Source: Prevotella sp. UBA3294
GTDB taxonomy: Bacteria; Bacteroidota; Bacteroidia; Bacteroidales; Bacteroidaceae
NCBI GenBank assembly: GCA_002361535.1
Contig: DETG01000047.1
Coordinates: forward strand, 1 to 15,502
Length of the DNA stretch: 15,502 bases
Reading direction: 5' to 3'
Both the position numbers and the translations under genes were made by a program. The notes below the pieces were generated by a model, which was not told where the DNA came from, did not search any database, and worked only from the letters and a program-made list of their open reading frames with translations. This document shows positions 1 to 7,579 of this stretch, in pieces. The number at the start of each line of letters is the position of its first letter. The stretch's first letter is position 1.

Positions 1-953
1 TCTGCGACTTCGATGCCTTCTACCAGCTGATGCAGGACAAGAAGGTGGATGGTATCATCCATCTGGCAGCAGAGAGTCATGTGGATCGTTCCATCAAGGA
101 TCCCTTCACCTTCGCCAAGACCAACGTGATGGGAACGCTGTCTTTGCTGCAGGCTGCGAAACTCTATTGGGAGAGTCTGCCTGAGAAATACGAAGGTAAG
201 CGTTTCTACCATATCTCTACCGATGAGGTGTATGGCGCCTTGGAACTGACACATCCCGAAGGCATCGAGCCACCGTTTACCACCACAGCATCATCGGCAG
301 AACACCATCTGGCATACGGAGACAAGTTTTTCTTGGAGACCACAAAGTACAATCCTCACTCTCCCTATAGTGCTGCCAAGGCTTCTTCAGACCATTTCGT
401 GCGTGCCTATCATGACACCTATGGCATGCCCGTCATCGTGACCAACTGCTCAAACAACTATGGGCCATATCAGTTCCCAGAGAAGCTGATTCCACTTTTT
501 ATCAACAACATCCGTCACCGCAAACCGTTGCCTGTATATGGCAAAGGAGAGAATGTGCGCGACTGGCTGTTCGTGGAAGATCACGCCCGTGCCATCGACC
601 TGATCTTCCATGAGGGTAAAATTGCCGAGACCTACAACATCGGCGGCTTCAATGAATGGAAGAACATCGACATCATCAAAGTGGTGATTAAGACTGTTGA
701 CCGTCTGTTAGGGCGCAAGGAAGGGGAGGACATGGATCTTATCACTTTTGTCACCGACCGTGCCGGTCATGATCTGCGTTATGCCATCGACTCTACGAAA
801 CTGCAGAAGGAACTTGGTTGGGAACCCAGTCTGCAGTTCGAGGAAGGAATCGAAAGAACCGTCCGCTGGTATCTTGACAACCAAGAATGGCTCGACAATG
901 TCACCTCGGGCGACTACCAGAAATATTACGACAATATGTACGCAAACCGTTAA
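1..953 (+). CDS. rfbB: dTDP-glucose 4,6-dehydratase, 5' end outside the window
   Basis: It removes water from dTDP-glucose to give dTDP-4-keto-6-deoxyglucose, the branch point for dTDP-linked deoxysugars, in the cytoplasm. The frame is open from base 3 (CDFDAFYQL before the first visible Met at base 30), so the gene starts upstream; 316 residues are visible and roughly 60-70 are missing, including the N-terminal GxxGxxG NAD-binding motif. Visible family signatures are HLAAESHVDRSI, the catalytic TDEVYG (about bases 219-236), YSAAK with the Tyr and Lys of the YxxxK pair (bases 366-380), NCSNNYGPYQFPEKLIP and the C-terminal DRAGHDLRYAID. This is an extended-SDR sugar dehydratase of the RfbB/RmlB type. 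It is followed 38 bp later by purT on the same strand and, further on, by a ketoisomerase and an aminotransferase that would use its product. Identity is very secure; only the N-terminus cannot be judged. Confidence 0.96.
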   Translation, partial: CDFDAFYQLMQDKKVDGIIHLAAESHVDRSIKDPFTFAKTNVMGTLSLLQAAKLYWESLPEKYEGKRFYHISTDEVYGALELTHPEGIEPPFTTTASSAEHHLAYGDKFFLETTKYNPHSPYSAAKASSDHFVRAYHDTYGMPVIVTNCSNNYGPYQFPEKLIPLFINNIRHRKPLPVYGKGENVRDWLFVEDHARAIDLIFHEGKIAETYNIGGFNEWKNIDIIKVVIKTVDRLLGRKEGEDMDLITFVTDRAGHDLRYAIDSTKLQKELGWEPSLQFEEGIERTVRWYLDNQEWLDNVTSGDYQKYYDNMYANR

Positions 954-991
954 ATGTTCAATGAACTGCCATACTACGGCACCCTCCAATT

Positions 992-2191
992 ATGAAGAAG
1001 ATTTTATTATTAGGCTCAGGTGAACTGGGCAAGGAATTTGTGATTGCTGCCATGCGAGCAGGACAGTATGTCATTGCCTGCGACCGTTACGATAATGCCC
1101 CTGCCATGCAGGTAGCCGACGAACGGGAAGTGTTCAACATGCTCGACGGTGATGCCCTGGAGGCAGTGGTTAGGAAGCACCTGCCTGATCTCATTGTTCC
1201 AGAAATTGAGGCTATCAGAACGGAACGTCTGTTCCAGTTTGAGGAGCAAGGCATCCAAGTGGTTCCCTCGGCACGTGCCGTGAACTATACCATGAACCGC
1301 CGTGCCATCCGCGATCTTGCGGCTAAGGAACTCGGACTGCGTACTGCCAAATATTTCTACGCCAAGACTTTCGAGGAGTTTAAACAAGCCGCCGATGAGA
1401 TCGGATTCCCTTGTGTGGTGAAACCTTTGATGTCATCAAGCGGACATGGTCAGAGCTATGTCCACAACGATGAGGAACTGGAACAAGCATTCCAGGAAGC
1501 AATGGAAGGCAGTCGCGGTGACGTAAAGGAAGTGATTATCGAGGAATTCATCGATTTCGAGTCGGAGTTCACATTGCTCACCGTGACCCAGCAGCACGGT
1601 TGGCCAACCTTATTCTGTCCACCCATCGGTCATGTGCAGAAGGGGGGTGACTATCGTGAATCGTGGCAACCTTATCAGATTGACGAAGCTGCCTTGAAAC
1701 AAGCACAACACATGGCTGACGAAGTAACCAAAGCACTGACAGGAGCAGGTATCTGGGGTGTTGAGTTCTTCCTGACCAAACAGGGTGAGGTGATATTCTC
1801 TGAGTTGTCACCACGTCCACACGACACGGGTATGGTAACTTTGGGACATACCACAAACCTCTCGGAGTTCGAACTACATTTCCGGGCCGTAATGGGACTG
1901 CCCATTCCTGCCATCCATCTGGAACATGCAGGTGCCTCCGCTGTAATATTGTCACCCAAGGAGGCTGCAGTGCCCGTTGACCGTTCACTGCTCGACTATC
2001 ATCTGGAGGAAGCACTGCGAGAAGACCGCACCCGTATCCGCATCTTTGGAAAGCCTGAGGCCCACAAAGGTCGTCGTATGGGAGTCGTGCTCTGCTACGG
2101 TGAGGTGGGTGACGATGTCAATGCGCTACGCGACAAGGCCAAGCGACTGGCAAAGACGGTACTGGGAACTGACTCGTATATGAAGAAATAA
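992..2191 (+). CDS. purT: Formate-dependent GAR transformylase (phosphoribosylglycinamide formyltransferase 2)
   Basis: This ATP-grasp enzyme makes formyl-GAR from GAR, formate and ATP in purine synthesis, without formyl-tetrahydrofolate. The 399-residue product matches PurT from end to end: an N-terminal nucleotide-binding GSGELGKE (residues 8-15), [19 protein letters not shown], then the ATP-grasp part with [37 protein letters not shown] and the Mg/ATP-binding [16 protein letters not shown], and the C-terminal lid with [16 protein letters not shown]. The E. coli protein is 392 residues. The ATG at 992 fits because [15 protein letters not shown] is where the fold begins. The gene sits between rfbB (38 bp before) and the ketoisomerase (21 bp after) on one strand, so it is probably co-transcribed with dTDP-sugar genes. 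A housekeeping purine gene in that place is unexpected. Nothing in the protein suggests a changed substrate. Confidence 0.96.
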   Translation: MKKILLLGSGELGKEFVIAAMRAGQYVIACDRYDNAPAMQVADEREVFNMLDGDALEAVVRKHLPDLIVPEIEAIRTERLFQFEEQGIQVVPSARAVNYTMNRRAIRDLAAKELGLRTAKYFYAKTFEEFKQAADEIGFPCVVKPLMSSSGHGQSYVHNDEELEQAFQEAMEGSRGDVKEVIIEEFIDFESEFTLLTVTQQHGWPTLFCPPIGHVQKGGDYRESWQPYQIDEAALKQAQHMADEVTKALTGAGIWGVEFFLTKQGEVIFSELSPRPHDTGMVTLGHTTNLSEFELHFRAVMGLPIPAIHLEHAGASAVILSPKEAAVPVDRSLLDYHLEEALREDRTRIRIFGKPEAHKGRRMGVVLCYGEVGDDVNALRDKAKRLAKTVLGTDSYMKK

Positions 2192-2212
2192 GACGGAACG
2201 ACCGTAAGAACG

Positions 2213-2617
2213 ATGGAGATCAAAATCATTGACTTGCCCAAGATCACGGATCCACGCGGTAACCTGACTGTGGCGGAAGGGAAAGACATGGTGCCCTTTG
2301 AGATCAAACGTGCCTACTGGGTGTATGACGTGCCCGGCGGAGAGAGTCGTGGCGGTCATGCACATAAAAGGCTCAAACAGTTTGTCGTGGCTCTGAGCGG
2401 TTCTTTCCATGTGACGCTCGACAATGGTCATGAGCGCAAAACAGTGCTGCTGAACCATCCCTACCAGGGATTGTTGATCGATGTCAACACATGGCGCACG
2501 CTCGATGATTTCTCATCGGGTGCCGTCTGTCTGGTCCTGGCATCCGAGCATTTTGATGAAGATGACTATATCTATGATTACGATGAGTTCCTAAAATACG
2601 TGGGATGTTCGAGATAA
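2213..2617 (+). CDS. fdtA: dTDP-4-keto-6-deoxyglucose 3,4-ketoisomerase (FdtA/QdtA type, WxcM-like cupin)
   Basis: A small 134-residue cupin expected to move the keto group of dTDP-4-keto-6-deoxyglucose from C4 to C3, giving the 3-keto sugar for a 3-aminotransferase. The signature is clear: DPRGNLTVAEG, PFEIKRAYWVYDVPGGESRGGHAHK with the two His (H49 and H51) that line the FdtA active site, a central jelly roll, and the C-terminal DDFSSGAVCLVLASEHFDEDDYI plus DYDEFL. FdtA and QdtA differ in C4 stereochemistry of the product (galacto or gluco), and I cannot tell them apart here, so the symbol is a family label. The substrate would come from rfbB upstream and the product would pass to the aminotransferase at 3531. 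Its last 13 bases overlap the next gene, which suggests coupled translation. Confidence 0.88.
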   Translation: MEIKIIDLPKITDPRGNLTVAEGKDMVPFEIKRAYWVYDVPGGESRGGHAHKRLKQFVVALSGSFHVTLDNGHERKTVLLNHPYQGLLIDVNTWRTLDDFSSGAVCLVLASEHFDEDDYIYDYDEFLKYVGCSR

Positions 2618-3543
2618 GACGATATACACCTGATAAAGCCGAAGAGTGGAATCGGTTCGTGAAGCAGTCGAAGAATGGGACTTTTCTCTTTGATCGCCAG
2701 TATATGGATTACCATGCCGACCGGTTCCACGACCACTCTGTCATGTGCTATCTCAAAGGAAGACTCTATGCCCTTCTTCCTGCTAATGTCAGCGATGGCA
2801 TTCTGTGTTCTCACCAAGGACTGACATACGGGGGACTCATTATGGATGAGAAGGCCACTGCTGCCAACACCGTCAAACTCTTTCATCTCCTGAACGACTA
2901 TTACCGTAGTGCGGGCATCCGCCGTATCATCTACCGCCCCACTCCATGGATATACCACCGCATACCGGCGGAAGAAGATCTGTTCGCTATCTATAACGAG
3001 TGCCAGGGGCAGATGACTGCCAAGGAGATCTCCACCTGTATCCTGATTCCTCACCCCACAAAATGGTCAACACTGCGCAAACGATGCGTCATGAAAGCCA
3101 AGAGAAATGGTATTACGGTTCGAATGACCGATGACTATGAGGCATTCTGGCAGATCCTGTCACAGAACCTGTTCCACAAATACGGGTTAAAGCCAGTTCA
3201 CACGATCGGTGAGATACGACTATTGCAATCACGTTTCCCCGATAACATTCAACTGGTTGGTGCCTACCATCATGGGCGACTCATCGGCGGCATGCTACTC
3301 TACCTCACACCCATCGTGATCCACTCCCAGTATATTGCTACTGATGATGAAGGAAAAAAGACTGGTGCTCTCGACCTGATCATGCACCACCTGCTTCACG
3401 AAATGAATCACAGTCAGGTGTTTTTCGATTTCGGGAAATCAACAGAGGAACATGGTGACAAGCTGAATGAGAACCTCATCCATCAGAAGGAAGGCTTCGG
3501 AGGAAGGGGAGTCTGTTATGATACATACGAATGGACGCTATGA
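2605..3543 (+). CDS. GNAT-fold acyltransferase, BioF2-like (CelD/FemAB-related)
   Basis: A 312-residue cytoplasmic protein with two GNAT-like halves as in FemAB-related enzymes. The second half is the more recognisable: GLKPVHTIGEIRLL, RFPDNIQLVGAYHHGRLIGGMLL, HSQYIATDDEGKKTGALDLI and the typical C-terminus FFDFGKSTEEHGDKLNENL followed by QKEGFGGRG (about residues 194-302). This is the BioF2-like acetyltransferase type common in Bacteroidota polysaccharide loci. No signal peptide or membrane segment is visible. Placed between a 3,4-ketoisomerase (13-bp overlap before) and a 3-aminotransferase (overlap after), it may N-acylate the new amino sugar. That is inference: the known FdtC and QdtC N-acetyltransferases are left-handed beta-helix proteins, which this is not. 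Other options are acylation of a different glycan or an aminoacyl transfer of the FemX kind. The upstream start has no strong Shine-Dalgarno sequence. Confidence 0.82.
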   Translation: MFEIRRYTPDKAEEWNRFVKQSKNGTFLFDRQYMDYHADRFHDHSVMCYLKGRLYALLPANVSDGILCSHQGLTYGGLIMDEKATAANTVKLFHLLNDYYRSAGIRRIIYRPTPWIYHRIPAEEDLFAIYNECQGQMTAKEISTCILIPHPTKWSTLRKRCVMKAKRNGITVRMTDDYEAFWQILSQNLFHKYGLKPVHTIGEIRLLQSRFPDNIQLVGAYHHGRLIGGMLLYLTPIVIHSQYIATDDEGKKTGALDLIMHHLLHEMNHSQVFFDFGKSTEEHGDKLNENLIHQKEGFGGRGVCYDTYEWTL

Positions 3544-4703
3544 TCAAATACCTGGACCTGAAAAGGATCAATGATGCTCATGGCGAAGAGATCCGACAAG
3601 CTATGATGCATGTACTCGACAGCGGGTGGTATCTCAAAGGAGAGATGACCCAGTTGTTCGAAGAGCACTATGCCGATTATATCGGTAGCCGTCATTGTAT
3701 CAGCTGCGGCAACGGACTCGATGCACTCACTCTGATACTTCGAGCCTATATGGAGATGGGGGTGATGCAGAAAGGAGATGAAGTCATCGTACCTGCCAAC
3801 ACTTATATCGCCTCCATCCTCTCCATTACAGAGTGTGGGCTCACCCCCATCCTTGTGGAACCATCGATTGACACTTTCCAGATTGATGACAGGCTGATAG
3901 AAGAAGCCATTACCCCGCGAACAAGAGCCGTGATGATCGTCCATCTCTATGGGCGATGTGCCTTTACAGAGAAGATCGGCAGGCTATGCAAGAAACATCA
4001 ACTGAAACTCATAGAGGACAATGCACAGGCACATGGGTGTCGCCTGCCCATGGACAATGGGCAAGAAGCAAGTTCCTGCCAATTGTCGAGTGATCATTCT
4101 CCATTGAAACGGACGGGGTCACTTGGCGATGCCGCCGCTCACAGCTTCTATCCAGGAAAGAACTTAGGAGCTCTGGGAGATGCCGGTGCTGTCACCACAA
4201 ACGATCAGGAATTGGCTCGCACCATTGCATCCATCGGAAACTACGGTTCATCCCGAAAATATGTCTTTGATTATATAGGAAGAAACTCCAGGATGGATGA
4301 ACTGCAAGCAGCCATCCTCGATGTCAAACTGAAGTATTTAGACAAAGAAAACCAACGGCGCCGGGACATTGCCCGATATTATCTGACACATATCCAGAAT
4401 CCGGAAATCACACTGCCCACCGACTCATCCAGTGTCTATCACATCTTCCCCCTGCTCTGTGCAAAACGGAATGAACTGCAGCAGTATCTGGAAACGAACG
4501 GTGTACAGACACAGATTCACTACCCTATCCCTCCGCACAAACAAAAATGCTATCGGAAATGGAACACATACACCTTTCCGATAACAGAACGAATCCACGA
4601 CCAGGAACTCAGTATTCCCTGTCATCAAGCTATGACAAAAAAAGAGGTCGAACTTGTTGCCGACCTCTTGAATCATTTCTCTACGGAATCAACACTACGG
4701 TAG
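3531..4703 (+). CDS. fdtB: DegT/DnrJ/EryC1-type PLP aminotransferase (FdtB/QdtB-like) with an internal extra peptide
   Basis: Expected to transfer an amino group (usually from glutamate) to C3 of dTDP-3-keto-6-deoxyhexose. The 390-residue protein has all family marks: CGNGLDAL, GDEVIVPANTYIASIL, the PLP-ring-binding EDNAQAHG (residues 162-169), SFYPGKNLGALGDAGAV with the PLP lysine K210, and NSRMDELQAAIL. Between HGC and TGSLGDA there are about 18 residues more than usual (residues 171-192, rich in S, Q, D), encoded by palindromic repeat DNA at 4045-4106. Two starts are possible: ATG 3531 and ATG 3540. The second gives MIKYLDLKRIN, the usual family N-terminus, and a 4-nt ATGA overlap with the upstream stop, so I prefer 3540. 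The last 23 bases overlap the 3' end of lutC on the other strand. The symbol is by family and position; FdtB and QdtB are not separable here. Confidence 0.9.
   Translation: MDAMIKYLDLKRINDAHGEEIRQAMMHVLDSGWYLKGEMTQLFEEHYADYIGSRHCISCGNGLDALTLILRAYMEMGVMQKGDEVIVPANTYIASILSITECGLTPILVEPSIDTFQIDDRLIEEAITPRTRAVMIVHLYGRCAFTEKIGRLCKKHQLKLIEDNAQAHGCRLPMDNGQEASSCQLSSDHSPLKRTGSLGDAAAHSFYPGKNLGALGDAGAVTTNDQELARTIASIGNYGSSRKYVFDYIGRNSRMDELQAAILDVKLKYLDKENQRRRDIARYYLTHIQNPEITLPTDSSSVYHIFPLLCAKRNELQQYLETNGVQTQIHYPIPPHKQKCYRKWNTYTFPITERIHDQELSIPCHQAMTKKEVELVADLLNHFSTESTLR
4045..4106. repeat. Palindromic repeat element inserted in frame in the aminotransferase gene
   Basis: This stretch encodes the residues that other FdtB-type proteins lack. 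It holds TGCCCAT (4045-4051) facing ATGGGCA (4057-4063) around a 5-nt loop, and GACAATGGGCA (4053-4063) facing TGCCAATTGTC (4077-4087) with one mismatch. It ends with a 26-bp segment, 4081-4106, that resembles 5275-5300 between lutC and lutB: AATTGTC, then AG.T.ATC, ATT and CCATTG line up with two 1-nt gaps and about three mismatches. I read it as a small mobile or slippage-derived repeat that kept the frame open. Confidence 0.6.
4637..4669 (-). terminator. Intrinsic terminator for the lut operon, inside the aminotransferase coding sequence
   Basis: A perfect 9-bp inverted repeat, AAGAGGTCG (4642-4650) and CGACCTCTT (4661-4669), encloses a 10-nt loop. Read on the minus strand, the stem is followed by seven T (complement of A at 4637-4643), the normal layout of a Rho-independent terminator. 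It lies 12 bp beyond the lutC stop codon and within the last codons of the convergent aminotransferase gene. On the plus strand there is no U-tract, so it should act mainly on lut transcripts. Confidence 0.75.
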
Positions 4704-5265
4704 CCGAACGAGCGGCCTGTGCTCCCATCACCAAGACCTGCGCGATGTCGGCGGTCTTTGACGGTCCACTGATAAATGTCCCATAACCGTAGTCATTGAA
4801 CTCTATACGCTTATAGGCTTCATGCATATTGTTGACGATCTCGCTTTTCTTCAATAAGATCACCAGATTCTCAGAGATGAAACACACGGCCTTTTCTTCC
4901 ATCTGTTGGGGAACCCATACGCAGGCATTCTCTGCCACACCGAATTTTCCCTCGATCACCCCTACATCCGTCCCATTCAATGCCTGTGGTGAACCCACAG
5001 TATCTGGGTTACGGGTGGCAATGGTTACTTCAGGCAGATTACTGGCTATCTCCTTGGCATCCGGGTACAATTCCTTGATCAGATCGTTGATATTCTGTCC
5101 CGGTTCCATCTCCACCACCTTACCTCCAACCGATTGTGTCATGGAGATAAACTGCACCAAAGGATCCGGATAGGTGATACCCTTGATGTCGGTCAGATCT
5201 GGCATTTCAAACCTTTGCTGTATATTATTTCTGTACTTTGACAGAATCTCTTCTTTTGTACTCAT
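4681..5265 (-). CDS. lutC: L-lactate utilisation protein LutC (LUD domain)
   Basis: The third subunit of the LutABC system, which oxidises L-lactate to pyruvate in the cytoplasm. The 194-residue product is a single LUD (YkgG/LutC) domain: GTDVGVIEGKFGVAENACVWV (about residues 98-118), a central VCFISENLVILL, and the family hallmark FISGPSKTADIAQVLVMGAQAARS (about 164-187). Proteins of this family are usually 190-240 residues, so it is complete. It is the last gene of lutA-lutB-lutC, 39 bp after lutB. That gap holds a repeat related to the one inserted in the convergent aminotransferase gene. Its stop codon (4681-4683) lies inside the aminotransferase gene, giving a 23-bp tail-to-tail overlap, and the probable terminator is deeper in that gene. 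Its biochemical role in the complex is not well established. Confidence 0.88.
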   Translation of the reverse strand: MSTKEEILSKYRNNIQQRFEMPDLTDIKGITYPDPLVQFISMTQSVGGKVVEMEPGQNINDLIKELYPDAKEIASNLPEVTIATRNPDTVGSPQALNGTDVGVIEGKFGVAENACVWVPQQMEEKAVCFISENLVILLKKSEIVNNMHEAYKRIEFNDYGYGTFISGPSKTADIAQVLVMGAQAARSATVVLIP

Positions 5266-5274
5266 ACGCTTATT

Positions 5275-5300
5275 AATTGTCAGTTATCAATTACCCATTG
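5275..5300. repeat. AATTG-rich repeat between lutB and lutC, related to the insert in the aminotransferase gene
   Basis: This 26-bp segment in the 39-bp lutB-lutC gap begins AATTGTC and ends CCATTG, like 4081-4106, with the middle alignable using two 1-nt gaps (about 22 of 27 columns identical by eye). It also contains a small dyad, TAATTG (5274-5279) and CAATTA (5288-5293), around an 8-nt loop. It may be a dispersed Bacteroidota repeat; a genome-wide copy count is not possible from the window. Confidence 0.5.
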
Positions 5301-5304
5301 CAAA

Positions 5305-6678
5305 TCATTTCACTTTACCCTTCCGCCAAAGTTCCTGGAATGAATTCTTGGGGAAAGTCATCATCTTATGACCGCTCTGAGCCCACGGGTTAATACCACT
5401 CTGCATCAAAGCACTGGGAACCCAATTGGCTAAAGGAGCAAACTTCATGGCCGTGTTATAGACACCGCTGCTACCGAAGAGCACACCCATACCCTTGCAC
5501 ATCAACTTCTTCTGTGGGTTGGCCGTACCGAAGTCATCTAACTGCTGGCGCCACTGATAGATCTGATCGCCGAGATTGAGTTTCACAGGACAAACAGTCT
5601 GACAACTCAGGCAGAGGGTGCAGGCACTCACGTTACCACTGTGTTTCTCCTTATCACGAAGCATACCCAGGTTTATTCCAATAGGACCGGGGATAAAATA
5701 TGAGTAGGAATAACCACCAGATCGACGATAGACGGGACAGGTATTCATACAACTGCCACAGCGGATACACTTCAACACCTCCCAATGCTCGGGATTGGCG
5801 ATCCACTCACTGCGACCGTTATCTACCAATACGATATGCATATTCTTGGCTGTGGGACGAGCTTTACGGAAATGAGAGGTGTAGGTGGTGGTGGGCTGAC
5901 CCGTTCCTGCACGACAAAGCATACGCTGGAAGACAGCAAGACTATCATAGTTAGGAATCACTTTCTCCAAGCCGATAGCTGCGATATGCAGTTTCGGACA
6001 CGATGTGGACATATCTGCATTACCTTCGTTGGTGCACACCACGATGTCACCCGTCTCCGCAATACCGAAGTTTGCGCCTGTCATACCGGCATCTGCTGTC
6101 AGGAACTCATTGCGCAGACTCAGACGTGCCATATAAGTAAGGTAGGTAGGATCATGGTTTCCCTTCTCCGTTCCCAGTTTCTCCTCGAAGAGTTCACCCA
6201 CATCATCATGGTTCAGGTGAATGGCAGGCATCACGATATGACTGGGTTTCTGTCCCTTCAACTGGATGATACGCTCTCCCAAGTCTGTCTCCACCACCTC
6301 TATGCCATGAGCCTCCAGATAAGGGTTCATCTCACATTCTTCGGTAAGCATCGACTTACTCTTGACAATCTTCTTCACATCATGGTCTTTCAGGATACCA
6401 TACACTATCTCATTGAACTCATCAGCATCCTTTGCCCAGTGCACGATACATCCATTCTTCTCGGCATTGGTAGCAAACTGGTCCAGATACTCGTCAAGAT
6501 GAGTGATCGTGTGGCGTTTGATCTGCGAAGCTTTCTCACGCAACTGCTCCCACTCCTCTAACCCGTAGGCCATTTTATCTCTCTTGGAACGAACCGACCA
6601 GAACGTTGCATCGTGCCAGCTCGCATATTTTTGGTTCTTTAAGAACTCTTTCGCCGCGTTACTATGTGCTGTACTCAT
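5305..6678 (-). CDS. lutB: L-lactate utilisation iron-sulfur protein LutB
   Basis: An iron-sulfur subunit of the LutABC lactate-oxidising system. The 457-residue protein has an N-terminal LUD domain (about residues 70-300, with ANFGIAETGDIVVCTNEGN) followed by a ferredoxin-type region with two 4Fe-4S motifs: CIRCGSCMNTCP (C304, C307, C310, C314) and CTLCLSCQTVCP (C353, C356, C359, C363). The C-terminal tail, about 90 residues rich in Trp and Pro, is as in LutB/YkgF. Length and order fit the family, so it is complete. It lies 66 bp after lutA and 39 bp before lutC on the same strand. The lutA-lutB gap holds a 9-bp direct repeat, TTTCGTTAT at 6691-6699 and 6707-6715, whose meaning is unclear. 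Confidence 0.93.
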   Translation of the reverse strand: MSTAHSNAAKEFLKNQKYASWHDATFWSVRSKRDKMAYGLEEWEQLREKASQIKRHTITHLDEYLDQFATNAEKNGCIVHWAKDADEFNEIVYGILKDHDVKKIVKSKSMLTEECEMNPYLEAHGIEVVETDLGERIIQLKGQKPSHIVMPAIHLNHDDVGELFEEKLGTEKGNHDPTYLTYMARLSLRNEFLTADAGMTGANFGIAETGDIVVCTNEGNADMSTSCPKLHIAAIGLEKVIPNYDSLAVFQRMLCRAGTGQPTTTYTSHFRKARPTAKNMHIVLVDNGRSEWIANPEHWEVLKCIRCGSCMNTCPVYRRSGGYSYSYFIPGPIGINLGMLRDKEKHSGNVSACTLCLSCQTVCPVKLNLGDQIYQWRQQLDDFGTANPQKKLMCKGMGVLFGSSGVYNTAMKFAPLANWVPSALMQSGINPWAQSGHKMMTFPKNSFQELWRKGKVK

Positions 6679-6744
6679 AATTGATCGTTGTTTCGTTATT
6701 ATGTCATTTCGTTATACCGATATTTTGTTTTCACGAAAAGTAAA

Positions 6745-7482
6745 TCAGATTCCGGCAGCCAGAATCTGTACTGCATGGATAAACTTGACAGGCAGATTCT
6801 GTTTCTTGGCAACACCAGCCATGTGCATCAGACAAGAACAGTCGGGACCTGTAACATACTCTGCGCCCGTATCCATGTGACGTTTTACCTTATCCTTACC
6901 CATTTGCTCACAAACAGCAGTCTCCTCCACAGAGAACATTCCGCCGAAGCCACAACACTCGTCTGGACGTTCTGGCTCAACAACTTCTATACCCTCCTTC
7001 AACTCCAGTAAGTCCTTGATCTTATTGAATTTTTTCTCATGATGTTCACTGGGAGAGCTCAGGCCCAGTTCACGCACGCCATGACAGGAGTTATGTAAAC
7101 TCACCTTGTGCGGGAACTTACCTGGGAGCTTATCCACCTTCACCACATCATGCAGGAACTCAACCACATCCATGATCTTGTCGGACGTGGTACATTCATG
7201 TTTTCCCTGGAGCAGGCGCGGATAGTTAATCTTCACAAATGCCGTACAGCTCACTGATGGAGCAACAACATAATCGAAACCCTTGAATTTGTCCTCGAAC
7301 TTCTCTGCCAAGGGAATAGCCTGTTTCTCGAAACCAGCGTTCGCCATGGGCTGTCCACAGCATGTCTGATTCAGCGGATATTCCACATCCAAGCCAAGGC
7401 TCTTCAAGAGTTTGTATGTGGCAACACCGACTTCTGGATATACGGCATCCACATAGCAAGGAATAAATAGACCGATTTTCAT
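6745..7482 (-). CDS. lutA: L-lactate utilisation protein LutA (cysteine-rich CCG domains)
   Basis: The first gene of the lactate operon and the CCG-domain subunit, related to the cysteine-rich subunit of heterodisulfide reductase and to GlcF. The 245-residue product has two cysteine-rich repeats. The first is IPCY (C9) with NQTCCGQPMANAG (C41, C42); the second is HNSCHGVRELG (C133) with DECCGFGGMFS (C176, C177). A conserved GPDCSCLMH (C215, C217) follows. These cysteines are expected to bind an iron-sulfur cluster. Length equals that of typical LutA/YkgE. The ATG at 7482 is followed at once by the family start MKIGLFIPCYVD. A TAnnTTTG promoter 64-71 bp upstream fits operon transcription from here. 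No regulator gene (LutR, LldR) is visible nearby, and no lactate permease. Confidence 0.93.
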   Translation of the reverse strand: MKIGLFIPCYVDAVYPEVGVATYKLLKSLGLDVEYPLNQTCCGQPMANAGFEKQAIPLAEKFEDKFKGFDYVVAPSVSCTAFVKINYPRLLQGKHECTTSDKIMDVVEFLHDVVKVDKLPGKFPHKVSLHNSCHGVRELGLSSPSEHHEKKFNKIKDLLELKEGIEVVEPERPDECCGFGGMFSVEETAVCEQMGKDKVKRHMDTGAEYVTGPDCSCLMHMAGVAKKQNLPVKFIHAVQILAAGI

Positions 7483-7545
7483 GTTATTATTATTGTTCGC
7501 TTATTAAGTGATTTTAGTTAAACTGCAAAAAACTTGTTTCGAATG

Positions 7546-7579
7546 CAAATATACAAAAAAAATAAATACGGCCAACAAA
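7546..7579 (-). promoter_or_regulatory. Candidate promoter of lutABC (Bacteroidota -7/-33 type)
   Basis: On the minus strand TATATTTG (complement of 7546-7553) matches the -7 consensus TAnnTTTG of Bacteroidota sigma-ABfr. A TTTG (complement of 7576-7579) lies 22 bp upstream and could be the -33 element, though this is slightly longer than the common spacing. Transcription would start near 7540, giving a leader of roughly 58 nt before the lutA ATG. The -33 element falls in the loop of the upstream operon's terminator. Confidence 0.55.

Noticed and set aside
992..2191. ATP-grasp sugar or amino-acid ligase dedicated to the polysaccharide operon
   Set aside because: The sequence carries PurT-specific blocks from end to end, so the purine enzyme is much more likely.
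5785..6561. 258-codon plus-strand open frame inside lutB
   Set aside because: It is antisense to LutB, whose iron-sulfur motifs are intact, and has the composition of a shadow frame.
6691..6715. Direct repeat TTTCGTTAT x2 in the lutA-lutB gap as an operator
   Set aside because: Two short A/T-rich copies inside an operon; nothing supports a binding site.
7498..7507. CGCTTATTAA present before both lutA and lutC (also 5267-5276) as a shared regulatory site
   Set aside because: Only 10 bp, A/T-rich, and at different distances from the two start codons; chance is a sufficient explanation.
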